A stretch of 64,000 nucleotides of DNA from NCBI GenBank assembly GCA_051278195.1, contig JBNMQM010000013.1, positions 1-64,000 on the forward strand, given 5' to 3'. This document shows positions 1-8,169 of the stretch, piece after piece (position 1 is the first letter of the stretch; every line of letters begins with the position of its first letter). The notes under the pieces were generated by a model, which saw nothing but the letters and a program-made list of their open reading frames with translations, was not told the origin of the DNA and did no database searches. The position numbers were made by a program, and so were the translations under genes. This stretch comes from JAHRVQ01 sp051278195 (GTDB taxonomy: Bacteria; Pseudomonadota; Gammaproteobacteria; Pseudomonadales; Azotimanducaceae).

Positions 1-2
1 GC

Positions 3-1151
3 ATTTCTCTGGATGCCTTAATTGAAAAACGCACCGCTAATATGCTGCAGCCGAAAATGGCCGCGAGAATCGAGAAAGCAACCCGCAAAGAGTTTCCGGA
101 CGGCATTGATGCCCACGGCACTGACGCACTGCGCTTCACTTTCTATTCCATTGCAACCAGCAGCCGAACCATTCGTTTTGACATGAAACGGGTTGAGGGT
201 TATCGGAATTTTTGCAACAAGCTTTGGAACGCTTCCAACTTCGTCATGATGAACACCTTGCCACTCGCTGAAGATACGGTCAGCGGCGCTAAGGCGCTGT
301 CGGTCGTTGATCACTGGATTGTTTCTGAGTTCCAAAAAACCGCCGCTAGCGTCGAACGCGCGATGCAAACATATCGATACGACCTAGCTGCCAAGGCGAT
401 CTATGAGTTCGTTTGGGATGAACTATGTGATTGGTACCTGGAACTGACCAAACCGGTTTTATACAACGAGGCGGCAACGCCAGAGGAACTTCGCGCAACC
501 CGATTCACGCTGTTATCGGTACTCGAAGCGACCTTGCGTCTGGCGCACCCATTCTTGCCTTTTATGACGGAAGAAATCTGGCAACAGCTACCCGAAGCTA
601 TTCGCGGCAACGGCGAGACTATCATGCTGCAGTCTTTTCCGGAGACCAACGAAAGCCTGATCAACGAACCAGCGACTGCAGACGTTGCTTGGCTCAAAGC
701 TATCGTTACAGCCACGCGAAACATCCGCGGTGAAATGGATATCTCTTTTGCTAAACCAATCCCTATTTTATTCAAAAACGGTAACGATACCGATAAGGCG
801 CGACTGACGCAGTACGAATCGCTGCTTAACTTCCTAATCAAACCAGAATCACTCACATGGCTAGAATCAGGCGCCGAGACACCGATTTCAGCCACCCACC
901 TGGTTGGAGATATGCAGGTACTCGTGCCGATGAGTGGACTCATAGATAAGGATGCTGAGGTCGATCGTCTAACACGAGAAATTGATCGCAAAGAGAAAGA
1001 ACGCACACGTGCCGAGGGGAAAATTAACAACCCGAATTTCGTCGATAGAGCCCCAGCTGATGTCGTCCAGAAAGAGAAGGACAAACTTCAAGATCTCGAA
1101 ACCGCACTGCAACAATTGATTGCTCAAAAAGACCGAGTCGCAAGCTTGTAG
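3..1151 (+). CDS. valS: Valyl-tRNA synthetase, C-terminal part (5' end outside window)
   Basis: This is the C-terminal ~380 residues of the class I synthetase that charges tRNA-Val in the cytoplasm. The reading frame is open from base 3, before the first internal ATG at 42, so the gene starts upstream of the window. The stretch beginning HGTDALRFT and then MKRVEGYRNFCNKLWNAS is the conserved end of the catalytic core and start of the anticodon-binding domain of ValRS. The last ~65 residues (DRLTREIDRKEKERTRAEGK onward) form the charged C-terminal coiled-coil arm that holds the tRNA elbow in this enzyme. The KMSKS loop must lie just upstream of base 1. No sign of damage. Identification is firm. 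Confidence 0.97.
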   Translation: MSLDALIEKRTANMLQPKMAARIEKATRKEFPDGIDAHGTDALRFTFYSIATSSRTIRFDMKRVEGYRNFCNKLWNASNFVMMNTLPLAEDTVSGAKALSVVDHWIVSEFQKTAASVERAMQTYRYDLAAKAIYEFVWDELCDWYLELTKPVLYNEAATPEELRATRFTLLSVLEATLRLAHPFLPFMTEEIWQQLPEAIRGNGETIMLQSFPETNESLINEPATADVAWLKAIVTATRNIRGEMDISFAKPIPILFKNGNDTDKARLTQYESLLNFLIKPESLTWLESGAETPISATHLVGDMQVLVPMSGLIDKDAEVDRLTREIDRKEKERTRAEGKINNPNFVDRAPADVVQKEKDKLQDLETALQQLIAQKDRVASL

Positions 1152-1370
1152 CGTCGTTATAAACCTCGCACCCAAAATAGTCCTTGCACTATTGTGGTGA
1201 ACTCTGCCTTAATCAGATCAGTGCTAATGTGCCAAATAGGTGCAGGCACCGCCGATTCAAGATTGGCGCAAGAACAAAAGTGCACTCAAGAGGCACAACT
1301 AGAAGACAATAATAATAAGCTGAATGCTACGAAACAGTGGCAAGCGACAATAAAAAAAGAGGTACTGGCT

Positions 1371-1580
1371 ATGTCGGATAGACAAGCAGGAACTGTAAAA
1401 TGGTTCAACGATGCTAAAGGTTTTGGCTTTATCGAGAGGGAAGGAGGCGAAGATGTATTCGTCCATTTTCGCTCTATTCGAGGCGAGGGCTATCGTACAC
1501 TGAAGCAAGGTGCACAAGTAGAGTTCGAACTTTCTGAAACAGATAAGGGTTTTCAAGCCGAAGATGTCTCAGAAGTTTAG
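1371..1580 (+). CDS. Cold-shock domain protein (CspA family)
   Basis: A 69-residue single cold-shock domain protein that binds single-stranded RNA or DNA. RNP1 (KGFGFIE) and RNP2 (VFVHF) are both present, in the order TVKWFNDAKGFGFI then EDVFVHFRSI. The frame is open further upstream to 1194, but the ATG at 1371 gives the standard family N-terminus (MSDRQAGTVKWF) and has an AAAGAGGT Shine-Dalgarno about 9 bases upstream. The 219 bases between valS and this start contain no other gene and could be the long 5' leader that csp mRNAs often have; I did not find a clear cold box. Which csp paralogue it is cannot be told from sequence alone. Confidence 0.95.
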   Translation: MSDRQAGTVKWFNDAKGFGFIEREGGEDVFVHFRSIRGEGYRTLKQGAQVEFELSETDKGFQAEDVSEV

Positions 1581-1647
1581 CTAACAACTAAACTGATCTC
1601 AGCACTCATAGCAGAGCGTTGCACTTAGCACTGCACTTAGTTTCTTG

Positions 1648-1672
1648 CCTAGGTTTTTTGCCTAGGTTTTTT
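1648..1672 (+). terminator. Repeat-derived terminator after the cold-shock gene
   Basis: A 13-base unit (GCCTAGGTTTTTT) is repeated in tandem at 1647-1659 and 1660-1672, with a partial third copy at 1673-1679. CCTAGG is its own reverse complement, so copy 1 (1648-1653) can pair with copy 2 (1661-1666) around a seven-base loop, followed by six T. This has the shape of an intrinsic terminator for the cold-shock transcript. The stem is only six base pairs, so strength is uncertain. Confidence 0.55.
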
Positions 1673-1687
1673 GCCTAGCTGCGCCTG

Positions 1688-1713
1688 GCACCCCAACGAT
1701 ACCGTCAGGGTGC
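1688..1713. terminator. Possible hairpin between convergent genes
   Basis: GCACCC at 1688-1693 pairs with GGGTGC at 1708-1713 across a 14-base loop, in the gap between the convergent cold-shock and quinone oxidoreductase genes. No T-run follows directly on either strand, so it may be only part of a bidirectional termination region. Confidence 0.3.
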
Positions 1714-1770
1714 TGTAAGTGGGACAATCACCATGGTGTTGGCAATACCCAGATGGAGACAGAGCTGTCG

Positions 1771-2742
1771 TTACTGACGCACTGAGAGGATTACTTTGCC
1801 AATTGTTTTGTCGCTGGCAACCAATTCATGTGCAGCAGCAGTGTCCTGAATCGGAAACACAGTATCGACAATCGCACGAATTTCTCCTGATTCAATTTTG
1901 GGCCATACCCGCTCACGCAATTGAGCCATCACCGCCGACTTTTCGACCAGAGGACGGGCGCGCAAAGTCGACCCAATGACTCGCAAACGCTTCATCATCA
2001 TCAAACCCAGATTAATTTCAGTTTGCGCACCACCCATCAGCCCGATCAACACCAGACGTCCACCTAAACCTAATAGCGCGAGATTGTCAGCAAGATACGC
2101 CCCGCCGACAGGGTCCAAAATGACACCGACACCTTCTGGCGCGAAGGTCTTGGCTTTCTCAATGAAAGATCCTTCGTGGCGGTTACTACCCGCGGTAGCC
2201 CCTAACTCAATGCAAGCCGCAAGCTTGTCTTCATTGCCTACCGTCACAAAGGTTTCGCTGCCAAAAGCTCCACACAGCTGGATAGCCGCAGTACCGACAC
2301 CGCTGGCTCCGGCATGAAGAATCACTTTCTCTCCAGGCTGCAGCCCAGCTTCCATGAAAATGTTAAGCCATGCGGTCGCAAAAACTTCCGGTAGCGCAGC
2401 GCCCTGCTCCATAGATAACCCGGAAGGCAAAGGTAAAACGCTGCCCGCATCAACCGTGACCACTTCGGAATAACCGCCGCCCGCGAGCAGCGCGCAAACA
2501 CGATCACCGACCTTAAATCCTACGACATCCACACCATGCGACATGACTTCGCCGGCACACTCGAGCCCCATGATTTCGCTGGCGCCGGGAGGTGGCGGGT
2601 ACAGTCCCTTTCGTTGCATCAAATCGGCACGATTGATCGCTGTCGCATGAACTTTAATTTGCACCTCATTGCCATTGGGCTCGGGCGTCGCGACCTCTTC
2701 CCATGACAGATCACCGCCATCCTTAACTTTTATTGCATACAT
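1771..2742 (-). CDS. NAD(P)H-quinone oxidoreductase, MDR superfamily (PIG3/zeta-crystallin type)
   Basis: A 323-residue zinc-independent medium-chain dehydrogenase/reductase, expected to reduce quinones with NADPH in the cytoplasm. The N-terminal GroES-like domain contains NRADLMQRKGLYPPPPGASE, characteristic of the PIG3 group, followed by GLECAGEV. The Rossmann domain has HAGASGVGTAAIQL as the nucleotide-binding loop. The frame extends three codons upstream to a GTG at 2751, but the ATG at 2742 fits the family (MYAIKVK) and has CAGGG eight bases upstream. The gene lies downstream of slyX on the same strand and may be co-transcribed with it. The physiological substrate is unknown. Confidence 0.9.
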   Translation of the reverse strand: MYAIKVKDGGDLSWEEVATPEPNGNEVQIKVHATAINRADLMQRKGLYPPPPGASEIMGLECAGEVMSHGVDVVGFKVGDRVCALLAGGGYSEVVTVDAGSVLPLPSGLSMEQGAALPEVFATAWLNIFMEAGLQPGEKVILHAGASGVGTAAIQLCGAFGSETFVTVGNEDKLAACIELGATAGSNRHEGSFIEKAKTFAPEGVGVILDPVGGAYLADNLALLGLGGRLVLIGLMGGAQTEINLGLMMMKRLRVIGSTLRARPLVEKSAVMAQLRERVWPKIESGEIRAIVDTVFPIQDTAAAHELVASDKTIGKVILSVRQ

Positions 2743-2765
2743 AATAAACACCCTGTTTTGCAGTT

Positions 2766-2966
2766 CTAATAATGGGGAGGGGGCATCTCTGGGGAATCAG
2801 GCACCTGAGTTTCCATCGATGTTAACTCTGATCTAAGTACTTTTAGCAGCTGGTGCATGTCACTAAGCTGCTTTTGTTGGGCTATAACAGCATCATCCAA
2901 CTGCTGAATCAGCTCTTCTTGGAACGCCACTTTAGTTTCCAAAATCTCAAACCGCGCTTCACTCAT
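2766..2966 (-). CDS. slyX: SlyX family protein
   Basis: A 66-residue protein matching SlyX: MSEARFEILETKVAFQEELIQ at the start, a short coiled coil through about residue 50, and the diagnostic proline-rich PPPHY end. The molecular role of SlyX is not settled. It lies between hisF and the quinone oxidoreductase on the same strand with small gaps, but functional links to either are not evident. The size and both ends agree with the family, so identification is good. Confidence 0.9.
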   Translation of the reverse strand: MSEARFEILETKVAFQEELIQQLDDAVIAQQKQLSDMHQLLKVLRSELTSMETQVPDSPEMPPPHY

Positions 2967-3000
2967 GTGACCTCCAGTGAGTTAGACAACTCGCTTTCAA

Positions 3001-3780
3001 CTAGTAGTTTAAACGGACCTTGACGCCATGATCGTGCAACCAACGCTTTAAGCCTGATACCGTGTACTCACCAAAGTGCACCATAGAGGCGACGAGCGCG
3101 GCGTCCGCCTTGCCCTCTGTCAGCACCTCATATAGATGCTCGGGCTTACCTGCTCCGCCAGAGGCAATCACTGGAATCGATACAGCTTCGGCAATCATCC
3201 TAGTGAGATTAATTTCATAACCCGCCTTCGTTCCGTCTGCGTCAATTGAGTTAACAACCAGTTCACCCGCACCTAATTCTTCGCCCCTCAGGGCCCAAGA
3301 CTGAGCATCAATTCCTGTCGGCGTTCGGCCGCCATTAATGATCACTTCATAACCGCTTGGGAAGTCTCGGTTGGTTTCAACTTTCAAAATATCCATCGAG
3401 AGCACGACATTCTGACCACCGATGGCGTGCGCACATTCCGCAATCAGTTCGGGCCTAAGAACAGCAGCCGAGTTCACATTGATTTTTTCTGCACCCGCCC
3501 AAAGCAATCGATTAGCATCTGCGACAGTTCTAATACCACCGCCGACGGAGAACGGAATAAATATTTTTTCCGCTACGCTTTCGACCACATCCAACATGAT
3601 GTCTCTTTTATCACTCGACGCAGTGATGTCGTAAAAGACGAGTTCATCGAGCCCATCTTCGTAATACTCGGCGGCTTTTTCAACTGGATCACCAATGTCC
3701 CTGGTATCCACAAACTTTACGCTCTTAGCGAGCTTGCCTTCACGCACATCAAGACAAGCGATAATTCTTTTACTTAACAT
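3001..3780 (-). CDS. hisF: Imidazole glycerol phosphate synthase, cyclase subunit
   Basis: A 259-residue (beta/alpha)8 barrel that uses ammonia delivered by HisH to convert PRFAR into imidazole glycerol phosphate and AICAR in histidine synthesis. The catalytic aspartates are in CLDVR near residue 11 and SMDI near residue 128. Phosphate-binding loops SVGGGIR, SIDADGT and ASGGAG are intact. The frame runs six codons upstream, but ATG at 3780 gives the canonical MLSKRIIACLDV. Its start overlaps the hisH stop by seven bases (ATGTTAA), so the two are translationally coupled. The usual partners hisB and hisA are not adjacent. The sequence is closer to the non-enterobacterial HisF type, so a second copy elsewhere in the genome cannot be excluded. 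Confidence 0.93.
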   Translation of the reverse strand: MLSKRIIACLDVREGKLAKSVKFVDTRDIGDPVEKAAEYYEDGLDELVFYDITASSDKRDIMLDVVESVAEKIFIPFSVGGGIRTVADANRLLWAGAEKINVNSAAVLRPELIAECAHAIGGQNVVLSMDILKVETNRDFPSGYEVIINGGRTPTGIDAQSWALRGEELGAGELVVNSIDADGTKAGYEINLTRMIAEAVSIPVIASGGAGKPEHLYEVLTEGKADAALVASMVHFGEYTVSGLKRWLHDHGVKVRLNY

Positions 3781-4409
3781 GATTCTGTCCCATCCCAATC
3801 ACGAAAGGCATCTAAGATCGCAAGGCCTTTCTTGCCACTCTTTTCAAGATGAAACTGCGTCGCAAACAGATTGTCGCGCGCTATCACAGAACAGAAACGA
3901 TGCCCGTACTCAGTCATCGCTATGACGTGAGCTTCTTTAGGGCGATTGAAGTACGAATGGACAAAATAAAATTCGTCCCCGTCTTCGACATTTTTCAGCA
4001 TCGGATGAGGCCGCTGAATTTCAATCTCATTCCAGCCTATATGGGGCACCTTGAATTGCCGATCGACATAATCAAACCGCTCGCAACAGCCGGGCACAAT
4101 GCCAAGGCAATCCTTATTACCCTCTTCTGTATGTTCCAAAAGGATCTGGCTGCCAAGACAGATACCCAAAAAAGGTTTGCCAGTGGCATAAAAATCCAAC
4201 AGAGCCTGAAACAGGCCCCGTTGATGCAAAGTATCGACGGCGCTCTCGGCCGAACCAACACCAGGGAAAATGACTTTATCCGCAGATAAAATCTCCTCTG
4301 GTTCGGAGGTGATCACACAATCGATGCCAACTTCCTGGCAGGCGCGTCGCACGCTACCAAGATTTCCAGCATCATAATCAACTATTGCGACTCGGGCGGC
4401 AGATTTCAT
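3774..4409 (-). CDS. hisH: Imidazole glycerol phosphate synthase, glutamine amidotransferase subunit
   Basis: A 211-residue class I glutamine amidotransferase that makes ammonia for HisF. The N-terminus VAIVDYDAGNLGSVRRA, the oxyanion/PGVG strand (VIFPGVGS), the nucleophile elbow GICLGSQ with the catalytic cysteine near residue 83, and the C-terminal TQFHLEKSG with the catalytic histidine and glutamate are all present. Hence the enzyme should be active. It is first in the hisH-hisF pair and is divergent from the GntR-PurM gene; the shared 137-base intergenic region should contain both promoters. Confidence 0.93.
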   Translation of the reverse strand: MKSAARVAIVDYDAGNLGSVRRACQEVGIDCVITSEPEEILSADKVIFPGVGSAESAVDTLHQRGLFQALLDFYATGKPFLGICLGSQILLEHTEEGNKDCLGIVPGCCERFDYVDRQFKVPHIGWNEIEIQRPHPMLKNVEDGDEFYFVHSYFNRPKEAHVIAMTEYGHRFCSVIARDNLFATQFHLEKSGKKGLAILDAFRDWDGTESC

Positions 4410-4507
4410 GGGGTCCCCTTCTATCAGCGGACATTAAAGAGCGCGCATTATAGAAGAAAGGCGGACTGAATAGGGGACAGAAATTACTATCCTTCACCAA
4501 TGGCCAC

Positions 4508-4529
4508 CTGTATCATCCTGTTGATACAG
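4508..4529 (+). promoter_or_regulatory. Perfect palindromic operator upstream of GntR-PurM
   Basis: CTGTATCA (4508-4515) and TGATACAG (4522-4529) are exact reverse complements separated by six bases. The site ends 17 bases before the ATG at 4547, where a repressor could block RNA polymerase. The symmetry and spacing suit a dimeric winged-helix regulator, so autoregulation by the GntR-type domain encoded directly downstream is the simplest reading. Confidence 0.65.
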
Positions 4530-4546
4530 ATGACCTCGGGCCCGCC

Positions 4547-5950
4547 ATGCAACTCCTCATTGATACCAGCCAGACTACGCCTGTCTTTCAGCAAATCATC
4601 GATCAAATTCACTTCGCCATCAACACTGGCGAGATGCAGCCAGGCGATAAATTGCCGAGCATTCGATCCGTGGCAACCGACCACGAAGTCGCCACCAACA
4701 CCGTCGCAAAAGCTTATCGTCAGTTAGAATTTCGCGGTGTTATCAGCGTTAAAGATCGATCTGGGTTTGTCGTCAGCGAGCCATCGAGCACGAGCCGATA
4801 TCAATCCAGGGGCGTGAGTTCAGACAAGTCTGAAGTACACAATATTGTGGATAAGATGGATCACGGGGCCATTCCAGGGACATTCTGCAAAATTACCGAG
4901 GATTATCTGTCCGGGGATCCCGAAAAGTGCAACGTCATTCATGCCGATGGCAGCGGCACCAAGTCTATTATTGCCTACTTACAATACAAAGAGTCCGGCG
5001 ACCCAGCGGTCTTCCACGGCATCGCCCAGGACAGCATCGTGATGAATCTTGACGATCTGCTTTGCGTGGGAATCAATGGCCGGATCCTGATATCCAACAC
5101 CATCAACCGTAATGCCTTGAACTGTCCCGGTGAAGTTGTGGCGGCGCTGATCGAAGGAAGCGAGAGCTTCATGGCCACGCTGCGAGATCAAGGTGTGCAA
5201 ATTTACTCCGGCGGCGGCGAAACAGCCGATGTCGGCGACCTAACGGGCACTGTTGTGGTTGACAGTTGCGCCGTTGCCATCATGAAAAAAGCCGATGTAA
5301 TCCGCAACGACATTAGCGCTGGCCTCGCCATCGTCGGCTTATCGTCAACCGGAATGGCGAGCTACGAGACCATCGAAAACAGCGGCATCGGCAGCAACGG
5401 CCTAACGAGCGCACGGCACGACATGTTGAATCAAGCTTACGCAGAAAAGTATCCAGAAACCTTTGACCCAAACGTGCCGAAAGACCTTGTTTACTGCGGC
5501 CCCTACTCACTAGGCGATCCACTACCAGGCTCAACATTGACCGTTGGGGAGGCGATACTGAGCCCCACTCGCAGCTATGCTCCGGTCATTCAACGCATTC
5601 TTGCCGAACTAGGCACAGAGGTTAACGGCCTAATTCACTGCTCTGGCGGGGCTCAGACTAAGTGTTTGAAGTTCGGCAACCAGGTACATTTCATCAAGGA
5701 TAATCTGTTTCCTACCCCACCTCTGTTTGCCGCAATCCAGAGCGCGTCTGGCACAGACTGGGAGGAAATGTATAAGGTCTTTAATATGGGTCACCGCATG
5801 GAAGTCTATGTACCACCATCACGGGTTGCAGCAGTAATCGATATCGCTCGAAGCTTTAACATTGACGCCCAACAGATAGGCTATACAGAAGCTGCTACAA
5901 ATAACCACCTCACACTCACGTCGCCCGACGGTATCACCTTTAGTTACTAG
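4547..5950 (+). CDS. Fusion of GntR (YtrA-like) DNA-binding domain with a PurM-like AIR synthase domain
   Basis: A 467-residue protein with two parts. Residues ~1-80 are a winged helix of the YtrA type: TPVFQQIIDQIHFAINTGEMQ, then GDKLPSIRSVATDHEVATNTVAKAY. Residues ~88-467 form a complete PurM-like domain that begins YQSRGVSSDKSEVHNIVDK and includes HADGSGTKS, MNLDDLLCVG, GGETADVGDL, GSNGLTSARHD, HCSGGAQTK and NMGHRMEVY. The variant motifs resemble the Bacteroidota form of phosphoribosylformylglycinamidine cyclo-ligase rather than the standard proteobacterial PurM. ATP- and substrate-loop residues look intact, so it may still be an enzyme, or it may sense a purine intermediate and act as a regulator. 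The start is fixed by the GntR domain; there is no strong Shine-Dalgarno. I know no described protein of this architecture. Confidence 0.88.
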   Translation: MQLLIDTSQTTPVFQQIIDQIHFAINTGEMQPGDKLPSIRSVATDHEVATNTVAKAYRQLEFRGVISVKDRSGFVVSEPSSTSRYQSRGVSSDKSEVHNIVDKMDHGAIPGTFCKITEDYLSGDPEKCNVIHADGSGTKSIIAYLQYKESGDPAVFHGIAQDSIVMNLDDLLCVGINGRILISNTINRNALNCPGEVVAALIEGSESFMATLRDQGVQIYSGGGETADVGDLTGTVVVDSCAVAIMKKADVIRNDISAGLAIVGLSSTGMASYETIENSGIGSNGLTSARHDMLNQAYAEKYPETFDPNVPKDLVYCGPYSLGDPLPGSTLTVGEAILSPTRSYAPVIQRILAELGTEVNGLIHCSGGAQTKCLKFGNQVHFIKDNLFPTPPLFAAIQSASGTDWEEMYKVFNMGHRMEVYVPPSRVAAVIDIARSFNIDAQQIGYTEAATNNHLTLTSPDGITFSY

Positions 5951-6007
5951 CATGGGGCTGCCCGAAAGGTTTATTCTAGGAAAGAATCTGCCGCATTGAG
6001 TCGAACT

Positions 6008-7261
6008 ATGGAATTTGATATTACCGCACAATTTGAGGAGTGCCTCCAGATCCTCGTCGATAAGGAAGGCTCTGACCTTTACCTCAGTGTGGGAGCGCCA
6101 CCGAGTGCCAAGTTCCACGGTACATTAAATCGGATCAACGAACGGTCAATGCGACCTGGCGAAGTATTACAGATCGCAAACTTGGTGATGAACGAAGAGC
6201 AGCGAGCTCAGTTCGCCAGTAACCCAGAAATGAACCTCGCCATCTCAAGACCTAAAATGGGCCGCTTTCGCGTCAACATTTTTCAGCAGCGCAACGAAGC
6301 CGCGATGGTGATTCGTCGCCTCGGTGACACGCTGCCCAATTATAAAGATCTAGGCTTACCGCCGGTCCTTCCTAAACTCATTATGTCGAAGCTGGGGTTG
6401 ATCCTGTTTGTCGGCGGTACTGGTTCAGGAAAATCTACCTCGATGGCCGCCTTGATTGATTACCGCAATCAAAAAAGCAAAGGCCACATCATTACCATCG
6501 AAGACCCCGTTGAATTCACGCACCCCCACAAGGGCTGCATTGTGAATCAGCGAGAAATTGGCACTGACACTCACTCATGGGAAGACGCACTAGCGAACAC
6601 CCTGCGTCAGGCACCCGACGTCATCTTGATCGGCGAAATTCGGCATAAGGAAACCATGGAACATGCCCTCGCCTTTGCGGAAACCGGGCACCTCTGCTTA
6701 TCAACGCTACACGCTAACAACGCCAATCAGGCGATGGATCGAATAATTAACTTCTTCCCAGAGGAACGACATAGCCAACTGCTTCAGGATTTATCGCTGA
6801 ATATGCGCGGCATTATTAGTCAGCGGCTAGTGAAAACTGTCGACGGCAAGCGTGCTGCCGCCATTGAAGTTTTGTTAGGAACACCAAGAGCTGCTGACCT
6901 AATCGCTAAGGGCGACGTCAGCTCACTGAAAGAGCTGATGGAAAAATCTGGCGAGCAAGGCATGCAGACTTTCGACATGGCGCTGTTTAAACTCTTCAAG
7001 CAAGGCAAGATAACACTAGAGGAAGCCCTCAAAAATGCTGACTCCAAGAACAACTTAAGACTCAGAGTTACCCTGGATAATAATCCTGCAGCAAAAGCGA
7101 AAGCAGAAGAGGCCGCGGCCGCAGCTGGCACCGCAAAACCAAAAACTGCAGAGCAGAAAGCCAAACCTGCGGCACCCACAGAAGCTCCGGCAGCAGCAGA
7201 GCCTCAACCCAAACCTGCCTCGGGCCTATCCTTGACACCGATGGATGAAGACGGGGACTGA
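6008..7261 (+). CDS. pilU: Type IV pilus retraction ATPase PilU
   Basis: A 417-residue hexameric ATPase of the PilT/PilU class that helps depolymerise type IV pili at the inner membrane for twitching or DNA uptake. Walker A is GGTGSGKST near residue 135, the Asp box IIEDPVEFTH (as ITIEDPVEF) follows, Walker B is DVILIGEIR, and the His box is HLCLSTLHANNANQA. The match to PilU is closer than to PilT. A TTG at 5996 is in frame, but ATG at 6008 gives the family N-terminus. Beyond residue ~370 there is an unusual Ala/Pro/Lys-rich tail of about 45 residues, likely disordered. The usual partner pilT is not next to it. Confidence 0.93.
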   Translation: MEFDITAQFEECLQILVDKEGSDLYLSVGAPPSAKFHGTLNRINERSMRPGEVLQIANLVMNEEQRAQFASNPEMNLAISRPKMGRFRVNIFQQRNEAAMVIRRLGDTLPNYKDLGLPPVLPKLIMSKLGLILFVGGTGSGKSTSMAALIDYRNQKSKGHIITIEDPVEFTHPHKGCIVNQREIGTDTHSWEDALANTLRQAPDVILIGEIRHKETMEHALAFAETGHLCLSTLHANNANQAMDRIINFFPEERHSQLLQDLSLNMRGIISQRLVKTVDGKRAAAIEVLLGTPRAADLIAKGDVSSLKELMEKSGEQGMQTFDMALFKLFKQGKITLEEALKNADSKNNLRLRVTLDNNPAAKAKAEEAAAAAGTAKPKTAEQKAKPAAPTEAPAAAEPQPKPASGLSLTPMDEDGD

Positions 7262-7276
7262 GCTAATTTGTTGTCG

Positions 7277-8140
7277 CTAACCGACGGTGCCGGTACCTAA
7301 CCGGCTCATCAACGCCTGAAAAAAACTACTGACCATCGGTAGCGCGTAGGTCGACTTTCGGGCTACAAATCGTACCGGGCGACGCAAACCCTTGTCGCCT
7401 AGATTGACCATGACCTTCTCCGGCACATTCAACGTTCGTGCGACACCTATCGGCACAAGCCCGTGACCAAAACCTGCAATTGCCATTTGCGCCACGCCAA
7501 AGAAACTCTCTAGCGACACCTCGCGGCGAATGTTCAATCTTTCGGCCTCGCCTTTAAACGATCGCCATGCACCCGAGTGATCTTCAATAGTAATGACGCT
7601 AAGCGGTTGGTTTTCTGGCCACGTCAAAGGCGTCAGGCCACTGGGAATTATCACCATCGGCTCGTAACCCAACACTTCTGATTGAAGGTCTTTGTCTAGT
7701 GTGTCGGAACCGGTGCAGACGCCCGCCATGAATTCACCAGAGCGAATTCGATCCAACACGACGGGTGTCCGGTGGGTATGAAAAGAAAAAATAACATCCG
7801 GCATACCTTGCTGGATCTCGAAAAATGCCTTTGGTCCCCAGGAGGACAGAATAGCCTCAGAAACACCAATAACGAGCTCACCACTACCGGACCCCCTATC
7901 TTCGACAAATAGATCTCGAAGCTCCGAAAGAATGGGGGGAATTTTATCAACCAACTGCTGACCGTGCCGCGTCAACTCAACACGCCGCCCCTTTTTCTGG
8001 ATCAACTTCTTGTCGTAATACTTCTCCAGTGTCGCAATACGCTTGCTAACGGCCGACTGAGAGACTCGCAGCTCCGTACTGGCTTCCAGCATCGTGCCGG
8101 TTTTTGACAAGGCGAGTAGCGTTTCAAGATTTTCAATCAT
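7277..8140 (-). CDS. LysR-family transcriptional regulator
   Basis: A 287-residue LysR-type regulator. The N-terminal winged helix spans residues ~1-60 (NLETLLALSKTGTMLEASTELRVSQSAVSKRIATLE), and the rest is a periplasmic-binding-like effector domain (GELVIGVSEAILSSWGP onward). It is transcribed away from a truncated TauE/SafE gene, which was probably its target since LysR regulators usually control the divergent neighbour. If so, the regulator has lost its local target. The effector is unknown. The 29 bases to the remnant are too few for a full LysR control region, consistent with deletion here. Confidence 0.9.
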   Translation of the reverse strand: MIENLETLLALSKTGTMLEASTELRVSQSAVSKRIATLEKYYDKKLIQKKGRRVELTRHGQQLVDKIPPILSELRDLFVEDRGSGSGELVIGVSEAILSSWGPKAFFEIQQGMPDVIFSFHTHRTPVVLDRIRSGEFMAGVCTGSDTLDKDLQSEVLGYEPMVIIPSGLTPLTWPENQPLSVITIEDHSGAWRSFKGEAERLNIRREVSLESFFGVAQMAIAGFGHGLVPIGVARTLNVPEKVMVNLGDKGLRRPVRFVARKSTYALPMVSSFFQALMSRLGTGTVG

Positions 8141-8169
8141 GAGGCAGTTTCATTCCAATACGGGATACA

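Noticed and set aside
401..1084. Antisense frame in valS
   Set aside because: Shadow of a conserved coding region.
1194..1370. Longer N-terminus for the cold-shock protein
   Set aside because: The extra 59 residues have no family match and the ATG at 1371 has a better ribosome-binding site.
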